64,000 bases of DNA, from the NCBI GenBank assembly GCA_003367665.1, contig QKXI01000008.1:62001-126000 (forward strand), read 5' to 3'. Of the stretch, positions 28,050 to 36,055 are shown one piece after another. The position numbers and the translations under genes are program-made. A model generated the notes under the pieces. That model had not been told where the DNA came from. It saw only the letters and a list, made by a program, of their open reading frames with translations, and searched no databases. The first letter of the stretch is position 1. The number at the start of each line of letters is the position of its first letter. The stretch comes from Leifsonia sp. ku-ls (GTDB lineage: Bacteria > Actinomycetota > Actinomycetes > Actinomycetales > Microbacteriaceae).

Positions 28050-29110
28050 TGCCCGAGCGACCAGAGCGCCCCGCAAGCGCCGCGGCCGCGCCGATCATCG
28101 AGTTCCGCGGCGTCACCAAGAGCTTCGGCTCCGGTGCCGCCGCGGTTCCGGCCGTCGACCGGCTGGATCTGACCATCGGCCGCGGTGAGATCTTCGGCAT
28201 CATCGGCTACTCGGGCGCGGGCAAGAGCACGCTGGTGCGGCTGATCAACGCGCTGGAGCATCCGACGTCCGGCTCGGTCGTCGTCGACGGCCGCGACCTG
28301 ACGACGCTGAAGGAGCGCGAGCTGCGCCGGGTGCGCGCCGGCATCGGGATGATCTTCCAGCAGTTCAATCTGTTCCGCTCGCGGACGGTGTTCGGCAACA
28401 TCGCCTACCCGCTCAAGGTGGCGGGCTGGCCGGCCGACAAGCGGAAACAGCGGGTGGCCGAGCTGCTCGCCTTCGTCGGGCTCACCGACAAGGCGTGGAG
28501 CTACCCCGACGAGCTCTCCGGCGGTCAGAAGCAGCGCGTCGGCATCGCCCGGGCGCTCGCGACGAACCCCGACATCCTGCTCGCCGACGAGGCGACGAGC
28601 GCGCTCGACCCGGAGACGACGTCCGACGTCCTCGCGCTGCTGAAGCGGGTCAACCAGGAGCTGGGCGTCACCATCGTCGTCATCACGCACGAGATGGAGG
28701 TGGTGCGCTCCATCGCGGACCGCGTCGCTGTGCTCGACTCCGGGCGGGTGATCGAGTCCGGGAGCGTGTTCGAGGTGTTCTCCGCGCCGAAGACGCCGAC
28801 CGCGCAGCGTTTCGTCGGAACCGTGCTCCGCAACCAGCCGGGGGAGGCCGACATCGAACGCCTCCGCGGCAAGCACACCGGCCGCATCGTCTCCGCCCGC
28901 ATCCACGACGACGGCCGGCTCGGGTCGGTGCTCTCCGACGCGGTCGGCCGGCACAACGTGCGGTTCGAGATCGTGTACGGCGGCATCTCCGCGCTGCAGG
29001 GCCGCTCCTTCGGCAGCCTCACGCTGGAGCTGCTCGGCGACCCCGCGGACGTGGACGGCCTGATCGCCGAGCTCCGCACGGTCACCGAGGTCGAGGAGGT
29101 GGCCGCATGA
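28049..29110 (+). CDS. metN: Methionine ABC transporter ATP-binding protein
   Basis: A 353-residue ATPase. Walker A GYSGAGKST, Q-loop IFQQFNLF, ABC signature LSGGQKQRVGIA, Walker B ILLADEATSAL, and switch His in VITHEMEV. Residues ~265-350 form the NIL regulatory domain, which senses methionine and inhibits transport in E. coli MetN. GTG start one base into the metQ stop; its own stop overlaps metI (ATGA). Confidence 0.95.
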   Translation: MPERPERPASAAAAPIIEFRGVTKSFGSGAAAVPAVDRLDLTIGRGEIFGIIGYSGAGKSTLVRLINALEHPTSGSVVVDGRDLTTLKERELRRVRAGIGMIFQQFNLFRSRTVFGNIAYPLKVAGWPADKRKQRVAELLAFVGLTDKAWSYPDELSGGQKQRVGIARALATNPDILLADEATSALDPETTSDVLALLKRVNQELGVTIVVITHEMEVVRSIADRVAVLDSGRVIESGSVFEVFSAPKTPTAQRFVGTVLRNQPGEADIERLRGKHTGRIVSARIHDDGRLGSVLSDAVGRHNVRFEIVYGGISALQGRSFGSLTLELLGDPADVDGLIAELRTVTEVEEVAA

Positions 29111-29766
29111 CCGACTGGTCGACGCTCTGGCCCGTGTACCTGCAGTCCATCGGCCAGACCCTCTGGATGGTCGTGGCGACGCTCGTGCTCGGCGGCATCC
29201 TGGGCCTCGCGCTCGGCGTGCTGCTGTACACGACGCGCCGCGGTGGCCTGCTGGAGAACCGCGCGCTGTCCACCGTGCTCAATGTGGTGGTCAACTTCAT
29301 CCGGCCCATCCCGTTCATCATCTTCATGACCGCGATCGCGCCGCTCACCCAGCTGGTGCTGGGGACGTTCCTCGGAACGCCCGCGGCGATCTTCCCGATG
29401 ACGATCGCCGCGACGTTCGGGATCTCGCGCATCGTGGAGCAGAACCTGGTCACCATCGAGCCGGGCGTGATCGAGGCGGCGCGGGCGATGGGGTCGAGCC
29501 CGTGGCGGATCATCACGACGCTGCTCATCCCGGAGGCGCTCGGCCCGCTGATCCTCGGCTACACGTTCATCTTCGTGGCGATCGTCGACCTCTCGGCGAT
29601 CGCGGGCAGCATCGGCGGCGGCGGCCTGGGCGACTTCGCCATCTCGTACGGCTACCAGCGCTACAACTGGGCCGTGACGTGGGTCGCGGTCATCACGATC
29701 GTCGTGCTGGTGCAGGCGGCGCAGTTCCTCGGCAACTGGCTGGCGCGGAAGGCCCTCCGGCGCTGA
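29107..29766 (+). CDS. metI: Methionine ABC transporter permease
   Basis: A 219-residue inner-membrane permease with five predicted transmembrane helices and the EAA loop (IEAARAMGSSPWRIITTLLIPEA, written here in overlapping parts IEAARAMGSSPW and ITTLLIPEA). N-terminus MTDWSTLWPVYLQSIGQTLW matches MetI. It is last in metQ-metN-metI. The DNA after its stop contains degenerate copies of its own 3' end. Confidence 0.95.
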   Translation: MTDWSTLWPVYLQSIGQTLWMVVATLVLGGILGLALGVLLYTTRRGGLLENRALSTVLNVVVNFIRPIPFIIFMTAIAPLTQLVLGTFLGTPAAIFPMTIAATFGISRIVEQNLVTIEPGVIEAARAMGSSPWRIITTLLIPEALGPLILGYTFIFVAIVDLSAIAGSIGGGGLGDFAISYGYQRYNWAVTWVAVITIVVLVQAAQFLGNWLARKALRR

Positions 29767-29913
29767 GGCGTCGCCGGGGGAGGCGCCGGGGCGGAAGGCC
29801 GCGGCGCGGATGGCCGCGGCGCGGATGGTCCTGCGGCGCTGAGGCGTCGCCGCCCGCGGCGCCGGGGCGGAAGGCGCTCCGGCTCTGAGGCGTCGGCGGC
29901 CGCGGCGCGGACG
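29743..29913 (+). repeat. Degenerate duplications of the metI 3' end
   Basis: The metI terminal sequence around CGCTGAGGCGTCGCC (29761) recurs at 29837 and, less exactly, at 29883 (CTCTGAGGCGTCGGC), each with the preceding GCGGAAGG- or GCGGATGG-type sequence. In between, a 15-bp unit GGCCGCGGCGCGGAT occurs twice in tandem. The block fills the space between metI and the convergent citrate-synthase-like gene. Confidence 0.7.
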
Positions 29914-29914
29914 C

Positions 29915-31240
29915 TCAGGGGCCGACGTAACGTCCCACCGGACGCAGGCGCAGCGGCGGCTGGCGGTACTCGTCGAGGGCGTGCACCATCCAGCCGACGG
30001 TGCGCGCGGTGGCGAACAGCACCTCGCCGGCGTCGTCGCGCATCCCGGTCGCCAGGGTCAGCGCGCCCAGCGCCAGGTCGACGTTCGGCAGCGCGCCGGT
30101 GCGGTCGGCGAGGACGCCCGCGACGGCGTCCACGGCGGCCGAGACGGGAGCGTGCGCCGGGTCCGCGGCGAGCATTCCGAGCAGGAGGCGCGCCCGCGGG
30201 TCGCCCTCCGGGTACAGCGGCTGCCCGAAGCCGGGGACGGGTCCGTGTGCGGTGAGGACGGCGTCGGCCACCGCCCGGGCCGGGTGGTCGCCGGCCACCA
30301 CACGGGCCAGCAGACGGTGAGCGGCGCGGCTGGCGTTCCCGTGCAACGGCGAGTCGAGCGCGCCGAGGCCGGCGAGCACGACGCCGTACGGCGTGGCGCG
30401 GGCGGAGGCGGCGGCGCGCGCCGCGAGTGTCGACACGGCGATGTCGTGGTCGAGCAGGAGCACGAGCGCGGCGTTCACGAGCGCGCGGTCGGCGGGGGAG
30501 AGCGGGGAGGGCGAGAGGCGCGAGGCGAGCCGCTCCGGGAGCGGCGGGGGCGCGGTCGGTGAGGTCCGGCGGGTGGCGGTCGGGCGGTGGGGGCGCGCGT
30601 CGGCCGGACCTGCTGCGGCCGGTTCGGCCGGTGGGCGGTCGGGGTGCGCATCGGCTGGGCGTGCCGCGCTCGGGTCGGCGGCCGGACGGTGAGGCAGCAC
30701 CTCCACCATCCCGGCCACGATCCGTTCGGCCGCCGTGGCGACGACGGCGGGGTCGAGGGACGCGCGCAGCGGGTCGGCCGCGGCCAGCGCGGCGACCGCG
30801 ACCAGCTGGCGGTCGCGGTCTCCCGCCGCGGCGGGGAGGGCGGATGCCGCCGCGCGGGCGGCGTCGAGGCCGGCTCCGGGGGTGAAGCGGATCTGCTCCT
30901 CCCACTCGCCGGTGAGCGCCCAGTGCGCGACCGTCTCGAACGGCTCGCGCGCCAGGTCCGCCACCGGGCGACCGCGGTAGGAGAGCTCGCCGTCCTCGAT
31001 GAGGGCGAAGTGCGTCTCGATCACCATGAGCGGCCGGCCCTCCGAGTGCGGCGCGCCGGCCGGGGCGCGGCGGCGTCGCGCGGTGGCGAAGCGCTCCACC
31101 TCCAGTGGGTCGAACGTCGATCCGTCGGCGGTGCGCTCGCGGGTGAGGCGTCCGCGGGCCACGTAGGCGTAGAGGGTCTCGAGCTTCACGCCGAGGCGCT
31201 CCGCGGTCTGGTCGGCGCTGAGGCGGGGAAGGGCATCCAT
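29915..31240 (-). CDS. Citrate synthase-like protein with N-terminal DNA-binding domain
   Basis: A 441-residue fusion. Residues ~6-50 form an excisionase/MerR-like HTH (TAERLGVKLETLYAYVARGR); the rest is a citrate synthase fold with a Pro/Ala-rich insertion (about 183-235). The first catalytic His is present (LLDHDIAVS, H265) and so is the Asp (NVDLAL, D388), but the second His of GFGH is Gln (GFGQPLYPEGDPR, Q340; codon CAG). The divergent paralogue keeps GFGH. It may be a regulator with reduced or no activity. The frame continues upstream without a stop because of the 28-bp duplication at 32611; the start at 31240 is the family start. Confidence 0.85.
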   Translation of the reverse strand: MDALPRLSADQTAERLGVKLETLYAYVARGRLTRERTADGSTFDPLEVERFATARRRRAPAGAPHSEGRPLMVIETHFALIEDGELSYRGRPVADLAREPFETVAHWALTGEWEEQIRFTPGAGLDAARAAASALPAAAGDRDRQLVAVAALAAADPLRASLDPAVVATAAERIVAGMVEVLPHRPAADPSAARPADAHPDRPPAEPAAAGPADARPHRPTATRRTSPTAPPPLPERLASRLSPSPLSPADRALVNAALVLLLDHDIAVSTLAARAAASARATPYGVVLAGLGALDSPLHGNASRAAHRLLARVVAGDHPARAVADAVLTAHGPVPGFGQPLYPEGDPRARLLLGMLAADPAHAPVSAAVDAVAGVLADRTGALPNVDLALGALTLATGMRDDAGEVLFATARTVGWMVHALDEYRQPPLRLRPVGRYVGP

Positions 31241-31261
31241 GTTGATCCGATCAACGTTGAC
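31241..31261. promoter_or_regulatory. Candidate operator between divergent citrate-synthase genes
   Basis: GTTGAT-CCG-ATCAAC (31241-31255) is a perfect 6-bp inverted repeat, followed directly by a third half-site GTTGAC (31256-31261). It abuts the start of the HTH-fusion gene. Autoregulation by its DNA-binding domain is an inference. Confidence 0.5.
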
Positions 31262-31291
31262 GATGAATAACATCCAGTTCAGACTAACGGC

Positions 31292-32464
31292 ATGGACAGG
31301 ATGGACGACACCCTCATCGACGTTCCGCGCGGACTCACGAACGTCGTCGCGGCGCGAACCGCCCTCGGCGACGTGCGCGGCCACGAGGGTTTCTACCACT
31401 ACCGCCAGTACTCGGCGGTGGACTTGGCGCGCGAGCGGACGTTCGAAGAGGCGTGGTACCTGCTCCTGTTCGGCGCGCTGCCGGACGCCGCGGAGCTGGA
31501 CGCCTTCCGTGAGCGGGTCCGGGCCGCCCGCGCGGTGCCGGACGCGGTCCGGTCCCTGCTGCCGGCGATCGCCCGGCTGACGGCCGGCGGCGACGCGCTG
31601 GCGGGGCTGCGCATGGCGCTCGCCGCGGTCGCCGCCGCCGACGGAGCGCGGCCGCTCTACGACGAGCAGCCGGCACAGCGGCTGGAGGACGCCATCCGGG
31701 TCGCCGCGGTCACCCCGGTGCTGCTGGCCGCCCTGCACGCTCTCGCCGAGGGCCGGGAGCCGCTTCCGCCGCGCGACGACCTCGGGCATGTCGCGGGCTA
31801 CCTGTACCTGGTGACGGGACGCGTCCCCACGGAGCAGGAGGAGCACGCCCTGAGCGCCTACATGACGGCGGCGATCGACCACGGATTCAACGCGTCCACC
31901 TTCACGGCGCGCGTGATCGCGTCGACCGGCGCCGACCTGGCCTCGGCGGTCGGAGGCGCGCTTGGCGCCCTCTCCGGGCCGCTGCACGGCGGCGCGCCGA
32001 GCCGGGCCCTCGACACGCTCGACGAGATCGGCACGCCGGACCGCACCGACGAGTGGGTGCGCCGCACCCTCGCCGAGGGCGGCCGTGTGATGGGGTTCGG
32101 CCACGCGGTCTACCGCACCGAGGACCCCCGCTCGCGCATGCTGCGCGAGGTCGCCGAGGGTTTCGGCGGCCCGCGGGTGGACTTCGCGGTGCAGGTGGAG
32201 CGTCGGGTGCAGGAGCTGCTGGCCGAACTGAAGCCCGGGCGGGAGCTGCACACCAACGTGGAGTTCTACGCCGGCGTGGTGATGGAGCTGTGCGGCCTCC
32301 CGCGGTCGATGTTCACCCCGACGTTCGCCGCGGCACGGGTGGTCGGCTGGACGGCCCACATCCTCGAGCAGTCCGCCGACGGCAAGATCGTGCGGCCGTC
32401 GTCCCGCTACGTCGGACCGGCCGCGCCCGAGCCGCTGCCCGCACGCGTGCCCGCCGCCTCCTGA
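31292..32464 (+). CDS. Citrate synthase / 2-methylcitrate synthase family
   Basis: A 390-residue enzyme condensing acetyl- or propionyl-CoA with oxaloacetate. Catalytic His in AAIDHGFNASTFT and in GFGHAVYRTEDPR; PLHGGAPS for substrate/CoA; NVEFYAGVVMELCG replaces the usual NVDF Asp by Glu, which I believe is typical of this actinobacterial subgroup. C-terminus KIVRPSSRYVGP. Whether it serves the TCA cycle or the methylcitrate cycle cannot be decided. Starts at 31292 or 31301 are both possible. Confidence 0.88.
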   Translation: MDRMDDTLIDVPRGLTNVVAARTALGDVRGHEGFYHYRQYSAVDLARERTFEEAWYLLLFGALPDAAELDAFRERVRAARAVPDAVRSLLPAIARLTAGGDALAGLRMALAAVAAADGARPLYDEQPAQRLEDAIRVAAVTPVLLAALHALAEGREPLPPRDDLGHVAGYLYLVTGRVPTEQEEHALSAYMTAAIDHGFNASTFTARVIASTGADLASAVGGALGALSGPLHGGAPSRALDTLDEIGTPDRTDEWVRRTLAEGGRVMGFGHAVYRTEDPRSRMLREVAEGFGGPRVDFAVQVERRVQELLAELKPGRELHTNVEFYAGVVMELCGLPRSMFTPTFAAARVVGWTAHILEQSADGKIVRPSSRYVGPAAPEPLPARVPAAS

Positions 32465-32487
32465 CGGCGGCAGGCGGCGGCGCGCTG

Positions 32488-34066
32488 TCACCCCCGCGGC
32501 GAGTACACCCGCAGTGCCGAGGGTCGCATCCGGATGCGCAGCCGCTTCGGGTCGCCGGGGGTCTCGGTGGAGGCCTCGCCGTCGTGGGCGTATCCCGGGT
32601 CGTCGCCGTCGGCCGCAATGGTGATCTCCGTCGCCGTGGGCCGCAATGGTGATCTCCGTCGCCGTGCGCGCGTCGAGGGCCGGCGGCCCCTGCAGGAAGG
32701 GCAGGCGGGCGACGAACGCGTCCGTCCGTCCGCCGAACGCCAGCGCCACCGCGCCGCGGGTGCGCGGCCGGCCGCCCGCGAAGAGGATGCGCACGTCGAG
32801 CAGATGGTCGTCGAGCCGGCGGCGCTCGATCGGGGCGACGGTGACCGGGTAGTAGCGGTCGACGCCGACGAACACCGACCAGACCTGCTGCGGCGTGCCG
32901 TCGATCTCCACGCTCAGCGGGCTGCCGCGGCGGACGACGCGGACCGCCGCCAGCAGCGCGGCGATGGGCTTGCCCAACCGCTTCTCGTGCTTCTCGCGCT
33001 CCTCGACGAACGATGGGTAGATGCCGACGGACGCCGTGTTGAGCACGGTGACGACCGTGCCGTCGGCGAACTCCAGCTCCGCGACGTCGACCTCGCGGCC
33101 CGTGCCGGTCGCGAGCGCCGCGAAGGCGCTGTCGACCGTGTCGAGCATGGCGGCCTTCGCGAAATGGTTGAAGGTGCCGCCCGGGAACACCAGCAACGGC
33201 AGGTCGGCCTCGCGCGCGTGGTGCGCGACGGCCGCGACGGTCCCGTCTCCTCCGTACGCGCCGAGCACCGCCGGCGGCGTCTCCGATCGCAGGGCCGCGC
33301 GGATCACCTCGCCGACGTCGTCGCCCTCGGCCAGTTCGTGCACGCGCGCCTCCGGCAGGCGCTCGCGGAGCAGCGGACCGGGCGGCGGGCCGCCGAGCCC
33401 GCGGCCCGAGCCGGGGTTGACGACGATGAAGACGCCCTCGCCCGTCCCGGTCGCCGGCAGGTCGACCGTGCGAGCCGTCGGAGCCTCGCGCGGCAGCGAC
33501 CGCTTCACGGCCGGCGCCACGGCCCGGAGCGCCAGGGCCGCGCCCGCGCCGATGGCCGCGCCGCCCGCCACATCGGACAGCCAGTGCGCTCCCGTGTGCA
33601 GCCGGGAGTACCCGACGCCGGCGGCGATCGGGGCCAGGGCGGCTCCGGCCGCCGGCCACTCCAGGGCCACCCCGGTCGCGAACGCGGCGGCGCTCGCCGT
33701 GTGCCCCGACGGGAAGGACGGGGAGGTCGGCGATCGTTCGAGCCGCCGCGCGATCGGGATCGAGGTGCGCGCCGGACGGTCGCCGCCCACGAGTCTCTTG
33801 CCGACCAGATTGGCGACGAGGCTGGCCAGCCCGAGCGAGGCGAGACCGCGCGCCGCAGCCCGCGGCCGGCCCAGCGCCACGATGACGGCCGCGGCCGCGA
33901 ACCAGACCTTGCCGTGGTTCGCCGCCCGCGTCAGCGCGCGCCAGAACCCGTCGGACACCGCGCCCGTTCTCCGTGCGTTGATGCGGGCGGCGACGCGGGC
34001 GTCGGCGCGCTTGATGCGGGAGGGGAGCGGGAGGCGGGATCGTGCCCTGCGGCGGGGTGCGGTCAT
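32488..34066 (-). CDS. PAP2 phosphatase-diacylglycerol/sphingosine kinase fusion, frameshifted at its 3' end
   Basis: Residues ~40-190: membrane PAP2 phosphatase with KRLVGGDRPAR, SFPSGHTASAAAF and SRLHTGAHWLSDV (phosphatase motifs C1-C3). Residues ~210-470: lipid kinase (DAGK) domain with VVNPGSGRG, LGAYGGDGTVAAVA and FPGGTFNHFAKA. It should act on membrane lipids. A 28-bp perfect tandem duplication (32611-32666) shifts the frame near the end: removing one copy gives a 516-residue protein ending at the stop 32488-32490, while the present frame runs on antisense through the citrate synthase gene. Both domains lie upstream, so activity may persist. Confidence 0.82.
32611..32666. repeat. Perfect 28-bp tandem duplication
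   Basis: GGCCGCAATGGTGATCTCCG plus TCGCCGTG occurs at 32611-32638 and again at 32639-32666. As 28 is not a multiple of three, it changes the minus-strand reading frame of the PAP2-lipid kinase gene. Confidence 0.95.
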
Positions 34067-34224
34067 GCCGTCAATCTACGCGGTGGCCGCGGCGGGGGCC
34101 CCGAGAGGGAGAATCTGTGGAGAACGCGCGCCGCGGACGCGGCCTGGGGACGACGTGGGCACGGTGCGACACCGCCTGTGGAGAGCTCCTGCAGACCGTC
34201 GCGGCGGGCGGTAGGATCGACGAC

Positions 34225-34668
34225 GTGAGCACGCACGTCATCTCCCAGCCCAACGAGCAGCAGCGCGACACCGTCGCCGACGACGAGCACGGGTCGCTCG
34301 TCCGCAGCCTCTCCACCACGCTGCCGACCGCCCTCGGCAACCTCCTCGCCACCCTCGTGGTGCTGGTGTCGCTCCTGGTGGGCGTCTGGAGCCTCGTGGC
34401 CACGTGGAGCGGCAACGCCGACGCGTTCCTGCCGTTCTTCCAGGTGTCGGTCGCGGCCACCGTCGTGTCGCTCAACGCGCTCTACGCGCGCCGCACGTTC
34501 AGCTACGTCATCACCCTGATCGGCGCCATCCTCTGGCTCTGGGTCTCGGTGACGCCGTTCGCCCCGTTCTTCCAGGTGCTGCTCCAGGCGATCACCGTGG
34601 TGATCATGCTGGCGGGCGTGGTCTTCTCGACCGCCGCGGTCCGCCTCAGCAAGCAGCCCCGCTTCTGA
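34225..34668 (+). CDS. Small integral membrane protein
   Basis: A 147-residue protein with a polar N-terminus (about 35 residues) and four hydrophobic segments: LGNLLATLVVLVSLLVGVWS, PFFQVSVAATVVSLNALYA, YVITLIGAILWLWVSVTPFA and FQVLLQAITVVIMLAGVVFS. I do not recognise the family. The GTG at 34225 has TAGGAT 7 nt before it (leaderless); a longer open frame upstream overlaps the divergent gene start and is not needed. Downstream MFS gene begins about 60 bp after the stop. Confidence 0.75.
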   Translation: MSTHVISQPNEQQRDTVADDEHGSLVRSLSTTLPTALGNLLATLVVLVSLLVGVWSLVATWSGNADAFLPFFQVSVAATVVSLNALYARRTFSYVITLIGAILWLWVSVTPFAPFFQVLLQAITVVIMLAGVVFSTAAVRLSKQPRF

Positions 34669-34730
34669 GCGCGGACGGGGCGCCCCGGCAGGGCGCCGCG
34701 TCCGATCCGACCGCGCCCGTCGACCCCGGC

Positions 34731-36050
34731 GTGCCGGCCGGTGAGACGCTCTCGTCTCGCCGTCACTTCGTCGACCTGTCGCCGCTGCGCGAGTCTCCGG
34801 CGTTCGCGCGGCTGTGGCTCGGCGGCGCCGTCTCTGGCATCGGCTCGCAGATGACCGTCGTCGCGGTGGGTCTGCACATCTTCGACCTGACGCACTCCAC
34901 CCTCGCGGTGTCGCTCGTCGCCCTGTTCGCCCTCGTGCCGATGATCGTGTTCGGCCTGTACGGCGGGGTCCTCGCCGACGCGTTCGACCGGCGGAAGGTG
35001 GCGCTCGTCACCGCCGTCGTGGCGTGGCTGTCGACCGCGGGCCTCGCCCTGCTGGCCTGGACCCACGTCCCCGTGGTGTGGCCGCTGTACGTGCTCACGA
35101 CGGTCAACGCCGTGGCGGGTGTGATGATCGGGGCGACGCGCCAGGCGATCACGCCGCGTCTGCTCCCCGTGCGCCTGCTCCCCGCCGCGAGTGCGCTCGG
35201 CGGCATCAGCATGGGCGTCATGGTGACCGTCGGTCCGGCCCTGGCGGGTCTCCTGGTGGCGACCGTCGGCATCCCGTGGACCTACACCGTGGACGCCGTG
35301 CTCTTCACCGCCGCGTTCCTCGGCATCTTCACGCTGCCCGCCATCGTGCCGGAGGGCGAGCGCACGGGCGCGGGACTCGCCTCGGTGCTGGAGGGGCTCC
35401 GCTTCCTGCGGACCGCCCCGAACCTCAGCATGACGTTCGTGCTCGACGTCATCGCGATGACCTTCGGCCAGCCGCGTGCGCTCTTCCCGGCGGTGGGCGC
35501 CCTGCTCATCGGCGGCGGTCCGCTCACCGTCGGCATCCTGACCGCGGCCGGCGCCGTCGGCACCCTGGCGTCGAGCGTCTTCTCGGGCAGGCTCGGCGGC
35601 GTGCGCTGGCAAGGGCGGGCGGTGGCCCGCGCGATCATCGTCTACGGCGCCGCGATCCTCGGCTTCGGGATCGTGCTTGCGGTCGTGGCGCTCACCGGCA
35701 CCACCGGCGGCGGCGCGTCCCTGGCCCAGGCCAACCTCCCGGCGCTCCTGCTCGCGACGCTGCTGCTCGCGGTCTCCGGCGCGGCCGACAACGTGAGCTC
35801 GATCTTCCGGATGACGATCCTGCAGGCGTCCGCTCCGGACGTCATGCGCGGGAGGCTGCAGGGCGTGTTCACGGTCGTCGTCACCGGCGGACCGCGCCTC
35901 GGCGACCTCTACGTCGGCGTCCTGGCCCTCACCGGCGCGCTGTGGTTCCCTCCGCTGCTGGGCGGCCTGCTCATCGTGGTGCTCGTCGCGACCATCGTCC
36001 GCGTCCAGCGCACCTTCCGCCGCTACGACGCCCTCGCCCCGACGCCGTAG
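34731..36050 (+). CDS. MFS transporter, EntS-like
   Basis: About 439 residues with twelve hydrophobic segments and the MFS motif between helices 2 and 3 (YGGVLADAFDRRKVAL). SPAFARLWLGGAVSGIGSQM and the fold order resemble EntS/macrolide-efflux-type exporters. Substrate unknown. The start is uncertain: the first in-frame GTG at 34731 gives MPAGETLSSRRH; the frame remains open further upstream with only CTG. It ends 5 bp before the convergent ligD stop. Confidence 0.85.
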   Translation: MPAGETLSSRRHFVDLSPLRESPAFARLWLGGAVSGIGSQMTVVAVGLHIFDLTHSTLAVSLVALFALVPMIVFGLYGGVLADAFDRRKVALVTAVVAWLSTAGLALLAWTHVPVVWPLYVLTTVNAVAGVMIGATRQAITPRLLPVRLLPAASALGGISMGVMVTVGPALAGLLVATVGIPWTYTVDAVLFTAAFLGIFTLPAIVPEGERTGAGLASVLEGLRFLRTAPNLSMTFVLDVIAMTFGQPRALFPAVGALLIGGGPLTVGILTAAGAVGTLASSVFSGRLGGVRWQGRAVARAIIVYGAAILGFGIVLAVVALTGTTGGGASLAQANLPALLLATLLLAVSGAADNVSSIFRMTILQASAPDVMRGRLQGVFTVVVTGGPRLGDLYVGVLALTGALWFPPLLGGLLIVVLVATIVRVQRTFRRYDALAPTP

Positions 36051-36055
36051 CCGGC

